From Lachnospiraceae bacterium UBA7199 (lineage in GTDB: Bacteria; Bacillota; Clostridia; Lachnospirales; Lachnospiraceae), in the NCBI GenBank assembly GCA_002490775.1, contig DKUR01000115.1:1-47874 (forward strand): 47,874 nt of DNA, read 5' to 3'. Positions within the stretch are counted from its first letter, which is position 1. The number at the start of each line of letters is the position of its first letter. Shown here in pieces: positions 1-8,222 of this stretch. Both the position numbers and the translations under genes were made by a program. Under the pieces are notes generated by a model, which saw nothing but the letters and a program-made list of their open reading frames with translations, searched no databases and was not told the DNA's origin.

Positions 1-27
1 GGTTAACATAAGTAAATTATGTTAACC
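1..27. repeat. Perfect 11-bp inverted repeat at window edge
   Basis: Arms GGTTAACATAA and TTATGTTAACC surround a 5-nt loop (GTAAA). No U-rich tail follows on the plus strand, so it is not a convincing terminator there. The minus-strand side lies outside the window. The TTAACATAA/TTATGTTAA motif also flanks the dispersed repeats at 779-820 and 3491-3557, so this may be a related element. Confidence 0.6.
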
Positions 28-82
28 TTTAATGCTTTCCAATATAAATATACCTTGAATAAGCAGCTTTATGATCGCCATG

Positions 83-116
83 AACTATTCGTTAAACTTG
101 TGTTTTGCGAATAGTT
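83..116. repeat. 9-bp inverted repeat downstream of the cytidylate-kinase-like gene
   Basis: Arms AACTATTCG (83-91) and CGAATAGTT (108-116) enclose a 16-nt loop. It lies just after the stop of the minus-strand gene at 127. The T-rich tail (TATTTTCTC) is on the plus-strand side, so it would terminate plus-strand transcription better than that of the adjacent gene. Its role is unclear. Confidence 0.4.
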
Positions 117-126
117 TATTTTCTCA

Positions 127-753
127 TCATTTGTTCTTTGTTTCGAAGTCTTCAATATACTGGATCAACAATCTAACAGTACCTTCAATACCAAGAACAC
201 TGCTATTGATACACAGATCATAGCTGTCGGCACGTCCCCATTTTTTTGAAGAATAATAGTTATAATAACTTTGACGCTGTTTATCTTTTTTAATACACAT
301 ATCCTTGGCCTTTGCAGCATCCAGGCTGTATTTCTTCATAATACGGTTTTTCTTGGATTCTTCATCAGCATAAATGAAAATATGCAGACAGTTTTTCATT
401 TCACTAAGTGCATAATCAGCGCAGCGTCCTACAATTACACAGGGACCTTCACCTGCTATCTTTTTTATTGTATCAAATTGTGCAAGAAACACCTTATGAC
501 TGATTGGCATATCCACAAAATGAGATGCATTATATCCAAAGGAATAGGTATCCATAACCAGATTATAAAGAAATGAATTGGTTGGTCTTTCATCATGATT
601 TTCAAGCATTTCCTCGCAAAAACCACTTTCCTTTGCTGCCCTGCTTAAAAGCTCTTTATCATAACATTTTATTCCAAAATGTGCCGCAAGTTTCTCTCCA
701 ATTTCACGTCCCCCCGATCCAAATTGACGACCAATTGTAATAACTGTATTCAT
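127..753 (-). CDS. Cytidylate kinase-like family protein
   Basis: A 208-residue cytosolic P-loop protein of the cytidylate-kinase-like family (Cytidylate_kin2), common in Clostridia. The N-terminus carries a nucleotide-binding loop of the form GRQFGSGGREIG (residues 8-19). The middle has VIVGRCADY and a C-terminal LID-like basic stretch (KKDKQRQSYYNYYSSKKWG). Canonical Cmk has a different P-loop and a CMP-binding insert, so the true substrate is uncertain and the protein should not be taken as the housekeeping cmk. The ATG at 753 follows AGGAGG. A consensus promoter lies at 830-858, so it is probably monocistronic. No strong terminator is seen before the window edge. Confidence 0.8.
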   Translation of the reverse strand: MNTVITIGRQFGSGGREIGEKLAAHFGIKCYDKELLSRAAKESGFCEEMLENHDERPTNSFLYNLVMDTYSFGYNASHFVDMPISHKVFLAQFDTIKKIAGEGPCVIVGRCADYALSEMKNCLHIFIYADEESKKNRIMKKYSLDAAKAKDMCIKKDKQRQSYYNYYSSKKWGRADSYDLCINSSVLGIEGTVRLLIQYIEDFETKNK

Positions 754-778
754 ATAAAAACCTCCTGCTTAATTTTTG

Positions 779-820
779 ATTAACATAAAGATGGCTGGCA
801 AAGCCTGGCATCCGTTGTTT
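779..820 (+). repeat. Dispersed hairpin repeat, copy A
   Basis: On the plus strand it starts TTAACATAAAGATGGC, has a GCAAAGC apex and ends GCATCCGTTGTT. It shares most bases with the unit at 3517-3557 (reverse orientation). Differences in the stem are partly compensatory: C-G pairs in one copy are G-C in the other. It lies in the 5' leader of the gene at 127-753. Confidence 0.6.
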
Positions 821-829
821 ATTAAATAT

Positions 830-858
830 ATTATACATAAAATTGGTCAAAAGTTCAA
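830..858 (-). promoter_or_regulatory. SigA-type promoter for the cytidylate-kinase-like gene
   Basis: Read on the minus strand, TTGAAC (-35, 853-858) is separated by 17 nt from TATAAT (-10, 830-835). The match to the vegetative consensus is near perfect, 75-80 nt upstream of the ATG at 753. Repeat copy A falls in the transcribed leader. Confidence 0.75.
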
Positions 859-906
859 TCTATTGTCAGAAAATTCAATCATATTTGTAGCTGTATCAGT
901 TTCTTG

Positions 907-1839
907 CTACTTCAAATGTTCCAGCAGTCTGATAAAGTATTCTGGAAGTGGTGCATCTGTTTCAATATATTCATTTGTCTTCGGATGCTGAAAACCCAGA
1001 ATTTTTGCATGAAGTGTCTGCCCTTCTAAATGGTAAGGATATTTTTTCCCATTTCCATACACCATATCTCCTAACAAGGGGTGCCCCAAATAAGCCATAT
1101 GTACCCGAATTTGATGCGTACGCCCTGTTTCAAGCTGGCATTCAATATATGTATATTTCTCAAAATGTTTTAACACTTTATAATGAGTGACTGCTTCTTT
1201 TCCACCATCTTTTACTACTGCCATTTTCTTACGTTCAACAGGATGCCTTCCAATCAGTGTGTGAATGGTTCCCTCTTCTTCTTTCAAGTTACCACAAACA
1301 ATCCCATGATATTTTCTGACAATGGTATGATCCTTCAACTGTTGCGCAATGCTTGTATGGGCCCTGTCATTTTTACAGACAATCACAGATCCGGTAGTAT
1401 CCCTGTCAATCCTATGCACAATTCCCGGCCGCAACACTCCATTGATTCCACTAAGCTCCTGACCACAATGGGCCAACAACGCATTTACCAGCGTACCGCT
1501 GTAATGTCCCGGTGCAGGATGTACTACCATACCCTTAGGCTTATTAACAACGATTACATCACTATCCTCATATAGGATGTCAAGAGGAATCGCTTCAGGA
1601 ACAATATCTGGTGTAATAGCAGGCGGAAGAATTATCTGAACCATATCATCTGTTTTTAATCGATAACTGGCCTTAATCTGCCTGCCATTTACCGTGATTT
1701 TACCTTCTGAAAGAAGTTTTTGAATATAAGAACGCGATAAAGAGTCGATAAGCTCATTTAAGCATTTATCGACTCTCCAAGCTTCCATCTCTTCCGTTAC
1801 TGAAAAAGAAAATTCACTAAAGTTCTCTGGCATATTCAT
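907..1839 (-). CDS. rluD: RluD-type 23S rRNA pseudouridine synthase
   Basis: A 310-residue RluA/RluD-family enzyme that isomerises uridine to pseudouridine in RNA. It has an N-terminal S4 RNA-binding domain (about residues 20-80). The catalytic domain contains VHRIDRDTTG, with Asp145 as catalytic aspartate, followed by GRTHQIRVH. Family members in this position are usually called RluD, but target uridines cannot be read from sequence. It is the last gene of aroB-lspA-rluD: its ATG overlaps the lspA stop by 4 nt, with AGGG as ribosome binding site. Confidence 0.88.
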   Translation of the reverse strand: MNMPENFSEFSFSVTEEMEAWRVDKCLNELIDSLSRSYIQKLLSEGKITVNGRQIKASYRLKTDDMVQIILPPAITPDIVPEAIPLDILYEDSDVIVVNKPKGMVVHPAPGHYSGTLVNALLAHCGQELSGINGVLRPGIVHRIDRDTTGSVIVCKNDRAHTSIAQQLKDHTIVRKYHGIVCGNLKEEEGTIHTLIGRHPVERKKMAVVKDGGKEAVTHYKVLKHFEKYTYIECQLETGRTHQIRVHMAYLGHPLLGDMVYGNGKKYPYHLEGQTLHAKILGFQHPKTNEYIETDAPLPEYFIRLLEHLK

Positions 1840-2363
1840 TTTAATTCCCTGAATTTTTTCTGATTAAAACTTAAAAAATTAAAATCATTGTCTTTATAGA
1901 CAAAAAGTACCTGAAAAACCAAAATTACTGTTGCAAAGGTAACATACATATCGGCAACGTTAAAAATTGGAAAATTGATTAGGACAATATAAATAAAATC
2001 AACCACATAATCAAGGCGGATTCTGTCTATCATATTTCCGATTGCACCGGCAGAAATCATAGTAAGCAGCACATGAAGACTGAAATATTTTTTATCTTGG
2101 GGGACTCTGATCAGAACATATATAATCACCATTAAAAAAATAAATGCAACAAATAAAAAAAATATTTTTTGATTTTGCAGCATACCAAAAGCTGCACCAC
2201 GGTTTTCAAGGTAATTAAATTCAAGAACATCATCAATAATGCTGAATGCTGCCTGATTTTTCAATTTTAGAACAGCAGTATACTTGGTAAATTGATCTAA
2301 TGCCACCAAAATAATCAAAAGGAATATATCCATAATAAGTAGCTTTGCTTTTTGCTTATTCAT
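1836..2363 (-). CDS. lspA: Lipoprotein signal peptidase (signal peptidase II)
   Basis: A 175-residue membrane aspartyl protease that cleaves lipidated prolipoproteins at the lipobox. Four hydrophobic segments are visible. The catalytic aspartates lie in GNMIDR (Asp113) and FNVADMY (Asp138), and the conserved NRGAAFG motif is present. It sits between aroB and rluD with almost no spacing, so it is translated from the same transcript. Lipoprotein substrates in the window include the carboxypeptidase at 6820-7803 and the small protein at 46604-46963. Confidence 0.93.
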   Translation of the reverse strand: MNKQKAKLLIMDIFLLIILVALDQFTKYTAVLKLKNQAAFSIIDDVLEFNYLENRGAAFGMLQNQKIFFLFVAFIFLMVIIYVLIRVPQDKKYFSLHVLLTMISAGAIGNMIDRIRLDYVVDFIYIVLINFPIFNVADMYVTFATVILVFQVLFVYKDNDFNFLSFNQKKFRELK

Positions 2364-2371
2364 AATTATCT

Positions 2372-3475
2372 CTATTCACAATCCTCCACATACTGAATCT
2401 CTGCAAGAGCCTTCATAATATCATCATCTGTTACAGTTCTGTCAATTACTGCTTTTCCAACTTTTTTAAGAAGAACAAATTTAATATTGTCCCCTTCCAT
2501 CTTTTTGTCTGACTTGGTCAATTTCAATATTTTCTCAGGTTCAATATTCTGAATAGAAATTGGTAGATTAAAAGGAACAAACATATCTCTTATTTCATAA
2601 TATTCCTCCATAGAAAGCCATTCATGCTTCCAGGAAATAAAAGCAGCTGCAACAGAGCCGAGAGCAACACATTCTCCATGTGTCAAAGAAAAATTCATAT
2701 ATTTTTCAATTGCATGTCCTATAGTATGTCCAAAATTAAGAAGCGCCCTGTCTCCCTTTTCAGTGGGATCTTTTTCAACAACGAGCTTTTTGATCTTACA
2801 GCTTCTTTCTATCATTTCCAACAAGGTTTCTTCATCTCTGTCGCAGATTTCATAGATGTGATCTAAGAGCCACTCATAAAAAAGGGCATCTTTTATAAGG
2901 CCATGCTTCATAACCTCGGCAAAACCACTAAAAAATTGCCGGTCATCCAGAGATTTCAATGTACTTACATTCATGTAGACCAGTTTGGGCATATAAAATG
3001 CGCCAACCATATTTTTATATCCATCAAAATCTACTCCTGTTTTTCCGCCAATGCTGGAATCAGACTGCGCAATTAGTGTGGTTGGGATTTGTACAAAATC
3101 AATTCCCCTCAGATAGGTTGCCGCCGAAAATCCGGTAATATCACCAACAACTCCTCCTCCTAAAGCAATTAAAAGGTCTTTCCTGTCAAACTTTTCTTTG
3201 ATAAGAAATTCATAAATATCTTTAACAGTTGATAATGTTTTATTTTCTTCACCTGCTGAAAATGTAAATAGAACATTCTTTTTGCATTTCCCATTTAACA
3301 GTTCCATAATCTCTTCACTATAAAGTCCGGCAACTGTTGAATCTGTTACAACACATACTTTGCGCTCATTAATTTCCAGCGTATTCAATTCCAAAATCAG
3401 TTCATCAAAGTTTGAAGAAAAAACAATATCATAGCAAGGTTTTTTTTCAAATAGTATATTTAATTTTTCGCTCAT
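2372..3475 (-). CDS. aroB: 3-dehydroquinate synthase
   Basis: A 367-residue cytosolic NAD-dependent enzyme converting DAHP to 3-dehydroquinate in the shikimate pathway. Typical features are ALGGGVVGDITGFSAATYLRG, the metal/substrate region QSDSSIGGKTGVD with NMVGAF, and NFGHTIGHAIEK and THGECVALG with metal-binding histidines. Length is normal. It is the first gene of aroB-lspA-rluD. The ATG at 3475 follows GGAAAGGG. The leader contains two copies of the dispersed hairpin repeat. No other shikimate gene is nearby. Confidence 0.93.
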   Translation of the reverse strand: MSEKLNILFEKKPCYDIVFSSNFDELILELNTLEINERKVCVVTDSTVAGLYSEEIMELLNGKCKKNVLFTFSAGEENKTLSTVKDIYEFLIKEKFDRKDLLIALGGGVVGDITGFSAATYLRGIDFVQIPTTLIAQSDSSIGGKTGVDFDGYKNMVGAFYMPKLVYMNVSTLKSLDDRQFFSGFAEVMKHGLIKDALFYEWLLDHIYEICDRDEETLLEMIERSCKIKKLVVEKDPTEKGDRALLNFGHTIGHAIEKYMNFSLTHGECVALGSVAAAFISWKHEWLSMEEYYEIRDMFVPFNLPISIQNIEPEKILKLTKSDKKMEGDNIKFVLLKKVGKAVIDRTVTDDDIMKALAEIQYVEDCE

Positions 3476-3490
3476 TTATTTCCCTTTCCA

Positions 3491-3557
3491 AACAACGGAT
3501 CAGCTATCCGTATGTTAAACAACGGATGACACGCTTTGCGAGCTATCCTTATGTTAA
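3491..3557 (-). repeat. Dispersed hairpin repeat, copies B1 (short) and B2 (full)
   Basis: Two tandem units lie in the aroB leader. B1 (3491-3518) is a compact palindrome (ACGGAT..ATCCGT) followed by TATGTTAA. B2 (about 3517-3557) reads ACAACGGATGACACGC, then a TTT loop, GCGAGCTATCC and TTATGTTAAT on the plus strand. B2 matches copy A at 779-820 in reverse orientation. Confidence 0.6.
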
Positions 3558-3558
3558 T

Positions 3559-3595
3559 AAAAAACTTCCTGTATGTACAGGAAGCTTTTTATTTT
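3559..3595 (-). terminator. Rho-independent terminator after sepF (possibly bidirectional)
   Basis: A 9-bp perfect stem, CTTCCTGTA (3565-3573) and TACAGGAAG (3576-3584), is closed by a very tight loop. A-rich sequence to its left gives a U-run on the minus strand; CTTTTTATTTT lies on the plus side. It immediately follows the sepF stop and separates the sepF cluster from aroB. Confidence 0.8.
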
Positions 3596-3599
3596 AAAG

Positions 3600-4103
3600 T
3601 TAAATACCGTTATTGATCGGCACATCAAAAGATCCTGATAAAATTTCCTGAAAATCGCCTGATATATCTACGATAGCTGGTGTAATAATAAATATGTAAT
3701 GAGATATTTTCTGTAGATTACCACTGATTGCAAAACAAGATCCTGAAGTAAAGTCAATAATACGTTGCGCAATGTCAACATCCAATCCTTCCAGATTAAG
3801 AACAACCGTTCTGTTAGCAAGAAGGGTTTCCGTTATCTCCCTTGCGTCTTCAATGGATGTTGGTTTTATTACACAAACCTCCATACCACTATTGCCGGTT
3901 TTCTTAGCCTGACGCATGGGCGTAACCTTTGGTGTTACCTTTTTGATGGGTTTTTCATCATCAAGATCAGGTTCATCTTTTGTCATCTGTATCTTTTTAG
4001 GCTTTTCCTCTACCTGTACATCATCATAATAATCATCATCGTAAAAATCATCATCATCTTCATTCAGTTTCATATAGTTAAGAAACTTATCCATTACTCC
4101 CAT
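3600..4103 (-). CDS. sepF: Cell division protein SepF
   Basis: SepF is the cytosolic, membrane-associated FtsZ partner that helps align Z-ring filaments in Gram-positives. The start at 4103 (MGVMDKFLNYMKL) gives 167 aa and is preceded by AAGGAG 9 nt away; an upstream ATG in frame at 4178 would overlap yggS and is not preferred. Order: amphipathic N-terminal membrane helix, an acidic Asp/Glu/Tyr-rich linker (residues 15-35), then the C-terminal SepF domain with IKPTSIEDAREI and VVLNLEGLD..AQRIIDFTSG. It is co-transcribed with yggS, a frequent pairing in Firmicutes. The usual ylmG, ylmH and divIVA do not follow. Confidence 0.92.
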   Translation of the reverse strand: MGVMDKFLNYMKLNEDDDDFYDDDYYDDVQVEEKPKKIQMTKDEPDLDDEKPIKKVTPKVTPMRQAKKTGNSGMEVCVIKPTSIEDAREITETLLANRTVVLNLEGLDVDIAQRIIDFTSGSCFAISGNLQKISHYIFIITPAIVDISGDFQEILSGSFDVPINNGI

Positions 4104-4116
4104 ATCTAAGAACTCC

Positions 4117-4812
4117 TTATTTAACCGGATATTTTCGTTCCCCAAAGATGCCTGTTCCCACACGGATAAAAGTAGCACCCTCTTCTATGGCAACGGTATA
4201 ATCTCCTGTCATTCCCATTGACAGAACATTCATATTAACATTATCAATGTTTTTTTGATTTATGTCAACAGATAATTGTTTTAGCTTCCCAAAATATTGT
4301 CGATTTTCTTCAGGATCATCAACATATGGTGCTATGGTCATAAGCCCTTTGATTGAAATTCCGGGAAGAACAGCTGCCCTGCGCACCAATTCTTCTGTTT
4401 CTTCTGGTTTTACGCCAAATTTTGTATCCTCTCCTGCCACATTGACTTCAATCAAAATAGCAACCTGTACCTGTTTTTTTAAAGCTTCTCTGCTGATTTC
4501 TTCTGCAAGTTTTAGCGAATCAACGCTATGAATTAAAGCAGTTTTATCAACGATGTATTTCACTTTATTCCGTTGCAGATGCCCAATCATATGCCATTTA
4601 ATGTCCTTAGGCATTACATTATATTTATCTACCAACTCCTGTACTTTATTTTCGCCAAAAATCCTACAGCCACTTTCATAGGCTTCCATAAGGTCGGAAA
4701 CCGGCTTTGTCTTACTGACTGCTATTAATTCAACATCAGACTCACTTCGTCCGGCCTTTTCACATGCCTTTCTCATATTTTTATGAACTTCTAAAAGATT
4801 ACTTTTGATCAT
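4117..4812 (-). CDS. yggS: YggS/PLPBP-family pyridoxal-phosphate-binding protein
   Basis: A 231-residue alanine-racemase-fold protein (YggS/YlmE/PROSC) that binds PLP and affects vitamin B6 and amino-acid homeostasis without a known classical reaction. The PLP lysine lies in IAVSKTKP (Lys34 from the chosen start). Later motifs are FGENKVQEL, WHMIGHLQRNK, and SMGMTGDYTVAIEEGATFIRVG near the C-terminus. The ATG at 4812 is preceded by GGAGGTGGC; an in-frame ATG at 4839 would bury that site, so 4812 is preferred. It is followed after 13 nt by sepF. Confidence 0.92.
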   Translation of the reverse strand: MIKSNLLEVHKNMRKACEKAGRSESDVELIAVSKTKPVSDLMEAYESGCRIFGENKVQELVDKYNVMPKDIKWHMIGHLQRNKVKYIVDKTALIHSVDSLKLAEEISREALKKQVQVAILIEVNVAGEDTKFGVKPEETEELVRRAAVLPGISIKGLMTIAPYVDDPEENRQYFGKLKQLSVDINQKNIDNVNMNVLSMGMTGDYTVAIEEGATFIRVGTGIFGERKYPVK

Positions 4813-4843
4813 CCTGCCACCTCCATGATGCCAAAACATTCAA

Positions 4844-6238
4844 TTAATTATATATAAATTCGTCATCTGTTACTGTTGATGCATCAAGTACAATATAGTC
4901 ATATACGCTAAGACCATACTGAGTATTTGATTTTACTATAGAATACTCATCATTGTTATATAATATATTAATCTGTTTAAAGTCTGCATAGCCTTTGTTG
5001 ATATTATAAACGCCTGTAAGGCTTCCCCGCTTACTGATTGCATATTTTTCATTTGAATCTGGTTTTACAATATATTCACCAATGCGCAGAACCATATCAT
5101 CCAGATAGTACTCTGTTTCAGTTTCATTATAAATCGTGGTCTCTATAAATTCTGTTGTAGCTGAGCCATCTTCTGTGTAGGTTTCCCGCAAAACACCATA
5201 ATTTTTTCCATTTCCGCCCTGAGTCACATAGTCCTTTGGAACAATAAAGAATTCTTTTTCAACAATGGAGGAATTGGGGATTTTTAATCCGGTTTCTTCC
5301 TCTAAGATCAATTCAATATCAATAAAACGGTCAGTGCAAAAAGTAATCATAGAGTTTGTAAACGTGAGTTTTACAAAAGTATCTCCCTCTTCATTTGTAA
5401 AGCTTGAAACTTCTCCCCATGAAGTATTTTGATTTTTTAAAAATTTTACCTTTACAAATTCCGCCTTCAGTAATTCTTCCTCTTTTTCTTTATCTGTCTG
5501 AATTACAATGGACCAGTCTTCTTTTTTGGATATTTTATACACAGCCTGTCCGGCTTCTACCAATTCATTACTGATCAACTGAACCTTTTCATAAGCTTTG
5601 GTATCAAAAAGCTCCTTGGTAAACTGTTCTAATGTTAAATTTTCATATCCGTCAACCGAATAAATGACAATTCCTGTTGATGGTGCTTTTCCATAAGAAA
5701 TCAGTTCCGACAAACCAGAATTATTAATTTTATCCACATTTTCCAGAATATTGGCGTTTGCCAGCTTTAACACGGTTCCTTCTACTCCATATTTAAAATC
5801 ATAAACAGAAGAAAAATTTTCAGGATCAAAGGTGTTGGTGAAATCAAGAATTTCTGTCTTAAGTTCATTTAAATCTCTACTGGTAAGCGTATTGCCATAG
5901 GAATCCCCATTTAAATAGTCTGCAAGCCTGCCAGATTCATCAAGAGTATATACAAGGTTGCCAACACCTACACGCTCTCCTTCTCTTGCATAATAATTTA
6001 CATAACCTGCATGTGTAGCATTCACAATTTCTTCTTCACGTAAAGCAATTCCTTTATAAATATTGTTTGATGAAAGAGAACCCATTTTTACTTGATGGCC
6101 TTCAATATGTTTTTGTGTGAAATACATAAACACACAAACAACAATATAAACGAAAATCACCGCAAAAATGACCATACCTATATTGATATTTAAAGGCTTT
6201 CTATATTTAACTATCTTATTTCTATCATTACCGCTCAA
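4844..6238 (-). CDS. HlyD-like single-pass membrane protein upstream of yggS-sepF
   Basis: 464 residues from a TTG start (AGGAG, 8-nt spacing). A short basic cytoplasmic tail (KYRKPLNI) precedes one membrane helix (about 20-42). The long extracytoplasmic part begins with a biotinyl/lipoyl-like hairpin segment (THAGYVNYYAREGERVGVGNLVYTLDESG, in pieces), as in HlyD/membrane-fusion adaptors. No partner ABC transporter or outer-membrane component is adjacent. The neighbours are yggS and sepF with gaps of 31 and 13 nt, suggesting a link to cell division or the envelope, but that is inference. Confidence 0.7.
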   Translation of the reverse strand: MSGNDRNKIVKYRKPLNINIGMVIFAVIFVYIVVCVFMYFTQKHIEGHQVKMGSLSSNNIYKGIALREEEIVNATHAGYVNYYAREGERVGVGNLVYTLDESGRLADYLNGDSYGNTLTSRDLNELKTEILDFTNTFDPENFSSVYDFKYGVEGTVLKLANANILENVDKINNSGLSELISYGKAPSTGIVIYSVDGYENLTLEQFTKELFDTKAYEKVQLISNELVEAGQAVYKISKKEDWSIVIQTDKEKEEELLKAEFVKVKFLKNQNTSWGEVSSFTNEEGDTFVKLTFTNSMITFCTDRFIDIELILEEETGLKIPNSSIVEKEFFIVPKDYVTQGGNGKNYGVLRETYTEDGSATTEFIETTIYNETETEYYLDDMVLRIGEYIVKPDSNEKYAISKRGSLTGVYNINKGYADFKQINILYNNDEYSIVKSNTQYGLSVYDYIVLDASTVTDDEFIYN

Positions 6239-6271
6239 TTTAAGGACTCCTGTAAAAAATTAAGTACCACA

Positions 6272-6301
6272 TGAAAAAAACCCCCCGGACACCCGGGGGT
6301 A
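6272..6301 (-). terminator. Rho-independent terminator after the small P-loop gene
   Basis: On the minus strand a GC-rich stem CCCCCGG/CCGGGGG with a GTGT loop is followed by a run of seven T. It lies 7 nt past the stop at 6308 and isolates that gene from the HlyD-like gene. Confidence 0.88.
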
Positions 6302-6307
6302 TGTAAT

Positions 6308-6727
6308 TTATAAGGAAACAACGATTTTATCTTTAAGGGAAGCCGGAAACTCATCTTCATCTAATGAAATGCTAATTACAAAGTTTACTTTAAACGCTTC
6401 ACTAATTTTGTCTAATTTTGCTATAATAGGTTCAACTAAACTGCCATCTATGCAGGCAATTTTCAAAAAACTATCGAAATACATTTGTTCCAAATCATGA
6501 TCCTGTGAAATAACCCCACTGATAAATCCAATAAATTCATCTGAATTAGTGATCATATAAGAAGAAACATCAATTAATCTTATTTTATTATTTAGTTCAT
6601 ACATATGTTTTGTGCTCTTATCCAGATATACAATGTTGCCGGATACACTCTGTACCTCAGTATTCACTTTATCTAATAAATGTTTGGTCTTGCCTTTCCC
6701 CTTTTTTCCAACTATTAACTGAACCAT
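6308..6727 (-). CDS. Small P-loop NTP-binding protein
   Basis: 139 residues with a Walker A motif right at the N-terminus (GKKGKGKT, residues 7-14). A possible Walker-B-like strand is IVYLD (about 32-36). Homologues in Lachnospiraceae are often labelled PilT-like from the P-loop alone. It is too short for a pilus-retraction ATPase and there are no pilus genes here, so that name should not be trusted. It has its own promoter (6788-6816), AGGAGG ribosome binding site and strong terminator, so it is monocistronic. Function unknown. Confidence 0.7.
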   Translation of the reverse strand: MVQLIVGKKGKGKTKHLLDKVNTEVQSVSGNIVYLDKSTKHMYELNNKIRLIDVSSYMITNSDEFIGFISGVISQDHDLEQMYFDSFLKIACIDGSLVEPIIAKLDKISEAFKVNFVISISLDEDEFPASLKDKIVVSL

Positions 6728-6787
6728 TGGTAATCCCTCCTGAAGTATAGTATATTTTCTGTATATAAAATAGATTTGCCTAAGTTA

Positions 6788-6816
6788 ATTATAAGTGATT
6801 GCTGGTTAAAAAACAA
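6788..6816 (-). promoter_or_regulatory. SigA-type promoter for the small P-loop gene
   Basis: On the minus strand TTGTTT (6811-6816) is followed after 17 nt by TATAAT (6788-6793). It lies just past the carboxypeptidase stop and about 60 nt upstream of the ATG at 6727. Confidence 0.55.
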
Positions 6817-6819
6817 CTG

Positions 6820-7803
6820 TTAATTGTTTATTTCTCCCAACAAATCTGTCATTTGTTCGTACAAACTATCTCTACTGTCAGCACGCATAATAATAGAAAT
6901 GTAGGGATTACTGGAGGAATCTCTGGAGATCAATACCAGACAATGCCCTGCTGCATTTGTTGTGCCTGTTTTGCCCCCGAGAACCGTAATGCCGCTGGGA
7001 GCTTGTGCTGTTCCCTGAATAAAATAATTGCTGTTATTTACGCTGATTTCCTTTGAAGCACCATTCTTATCTGTATACACCGTAGTATAGGAATCCATAT
7101 GTATAATTTCATTAAAAAGGCTGTAATTTACAGCTTCATTCATGATAAGATACATATCATAAGCAGTCGTGTAGTGATTATCATCAGACAGGCCATGAGG
7201 ATTCATAAAATGTGTATTGGTAGCTCCAAGGGCAAGCGCCTCTTCATTCATCATGTCAGCAAAAGCATCTATGGAACCGGCAATTCCCTCAGCAATCATA
7301 ACAGCAGCATCATTTGCTGAATTGATCAGCAAAAGGTGGAGCGCCTGATCTAACGTCATTTGATCGCCTTCCCTAATGCCGCAGACCTGTGCACCTGATT
7401 CTAAAGCCCTAACATTTGGTGTTGCAGTCAGCATCATATCACTGGAACCATGCTTTAAAGCAACAAGTGCCGTCATAACCTTTGTCAGGCTGGCAGGATA
7501 AAGCTTTTCATGGACATTTTTCGCATAGATTGCCTCTTTTTGATTTACATCAAAAAGGCCTGCCGCGGAAGCTGTAATGGCTGGATTGCCACTCCCTGTA
7601 TCTGCATCTACAACACATAAATCGCTTGCAAAAGGTTCCGCCACACCACGCTCTTCTTCCAAGTTCACGATCCGGAAACTGCTTACTTCCGAATCTGTAG
7701 TATATGGCATATCATAAGAAGCCTGTCCACAGCCTGTAAGCAATAAAATACTTGCTGTAAAAAGTACATATAAATTTTTAACTTTTTTATTTATACATTT
7801 CAC
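6820..7803 (-). CDS. D-alanyl-D-alanine carboxypeptidase, lipoprotein (PBP5/DacA-type)
   Basis: A 327-residue serine peptidase that trims the terminal D-Ala from peptidoglycan stem peptides outside the membrane. The three penicillin-binding motifs are present: SLTK (Ser105, Lys108), SAN (162-164) and KTG (278-280). The N-terminus is a lipoprotein signal with LLTGC (Cys25), so it is lipid-anchored instead of using a C-terminal amphipathic helix. It ends soon after the catalytic domain and lacks the PBP5_C domain of full-length DacA. The GTG start at 7803 overlaps the mgsA end by 17 nt, suggesting translational coupling. It is the last gene of the cell-shape cluster. Confidence 0.9.
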   Translation of the reverse strand: MKCINKKVKNLYVLFTASILLLTGCGQASYDMPYTTDSEVSSFRIVNLEEERGVAEPFASDLCVVDADTGSGNPAITASAAGLFDVNQKEAIYAKNVHEKLYPASLTKVMTALVALKHGSSDMMLTATPNVRALESGAQVCGIREGDQMTLDQALHLLLINSANDAAVMIAEGIAGSIDAFADMMNEEALALGATNTHFMNPHGLSDDNHYTTAYDMYLIMNEAVNYSLFNEIIHMDSYTTVYTDKNGASKEISVNNSNYFIQGTAQAPSGITVLGGKTGTTNAAGHCLVLISRDSSSNPYISIIMRADSRDSLYEQMTDLLGEINN

Positions 7804-8182
7804 GCCACTCTAGATCTCCTCTGTCAAGGGACTTGATAAGTAACTCTGCTGTTGCCAGATTGGTTGCCATTGGAATATTATACATATCACAAAGTTTTAT
7901 CACATTATTTACATCCGGCTCATGGACTTTGGAGGTTAAAGGATCTCTTAAAAAGATAACAAGATCTATTTGATTGTGTTCGATCTGTGCGCCAATCTGC
8001 TGCTCTCCCCCAAGATGTCCTGCAAGGAATTTATGAATATTTAAATTGGTTACTTCCTCTACCAGCCTTCCTGTTGTGCCAGTTGCATACAATTCATTTT
8101 TACTTAAAATACCACGATATGCTATGCAGAAATTCTGCATTAACTTCTTTTTTGCGTCATGTGCAATTAATGCTATATTCAT
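7787..8182 (-). CDS. mgsA: Methylglyoxal synthase
   Basis: 131 residues. It converts dihydroxyacetone phosphate to methylglyoxal plus phosphate, a bypass of lower glycolysis under phosphate limitation. Recognisable family features: IALIAHDAKK at the N-terminus, TGTTGRLVEE (phosphate binding), HLGGEQQIGAQI, and LRDPL with the catalytic aspartate region. Length is slightly short but complete. In Clostridia mgsA often sits behind rodA, as here (41-nt gap), although no biochemical link to cell shape is established. Confidence 0.93.
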   Translation of the reverse strand: MNIALIAHDAKKKLMQNFCIAYRGILSKNELYATGTTGRLVEEVTNLNIHKFLAGHLGGEQQIGAQIEHNQIDLVIFLRDPLTSKVHEPDVNNVIKLCDMYNIPMATNLATAELLIKSLDRGDLEWREMYK

Positions 8183-8222
8183 GCTATACCCCTTCCCTTT
8201 AACCCTTATTACCCATTATACA

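Noticed and set aside
6308..6727. PilT-type twitching motility ATPase
   Set aside because: Only a P-loop is present; 139 residues is far too short for PilT and no pilus genes are nearby.
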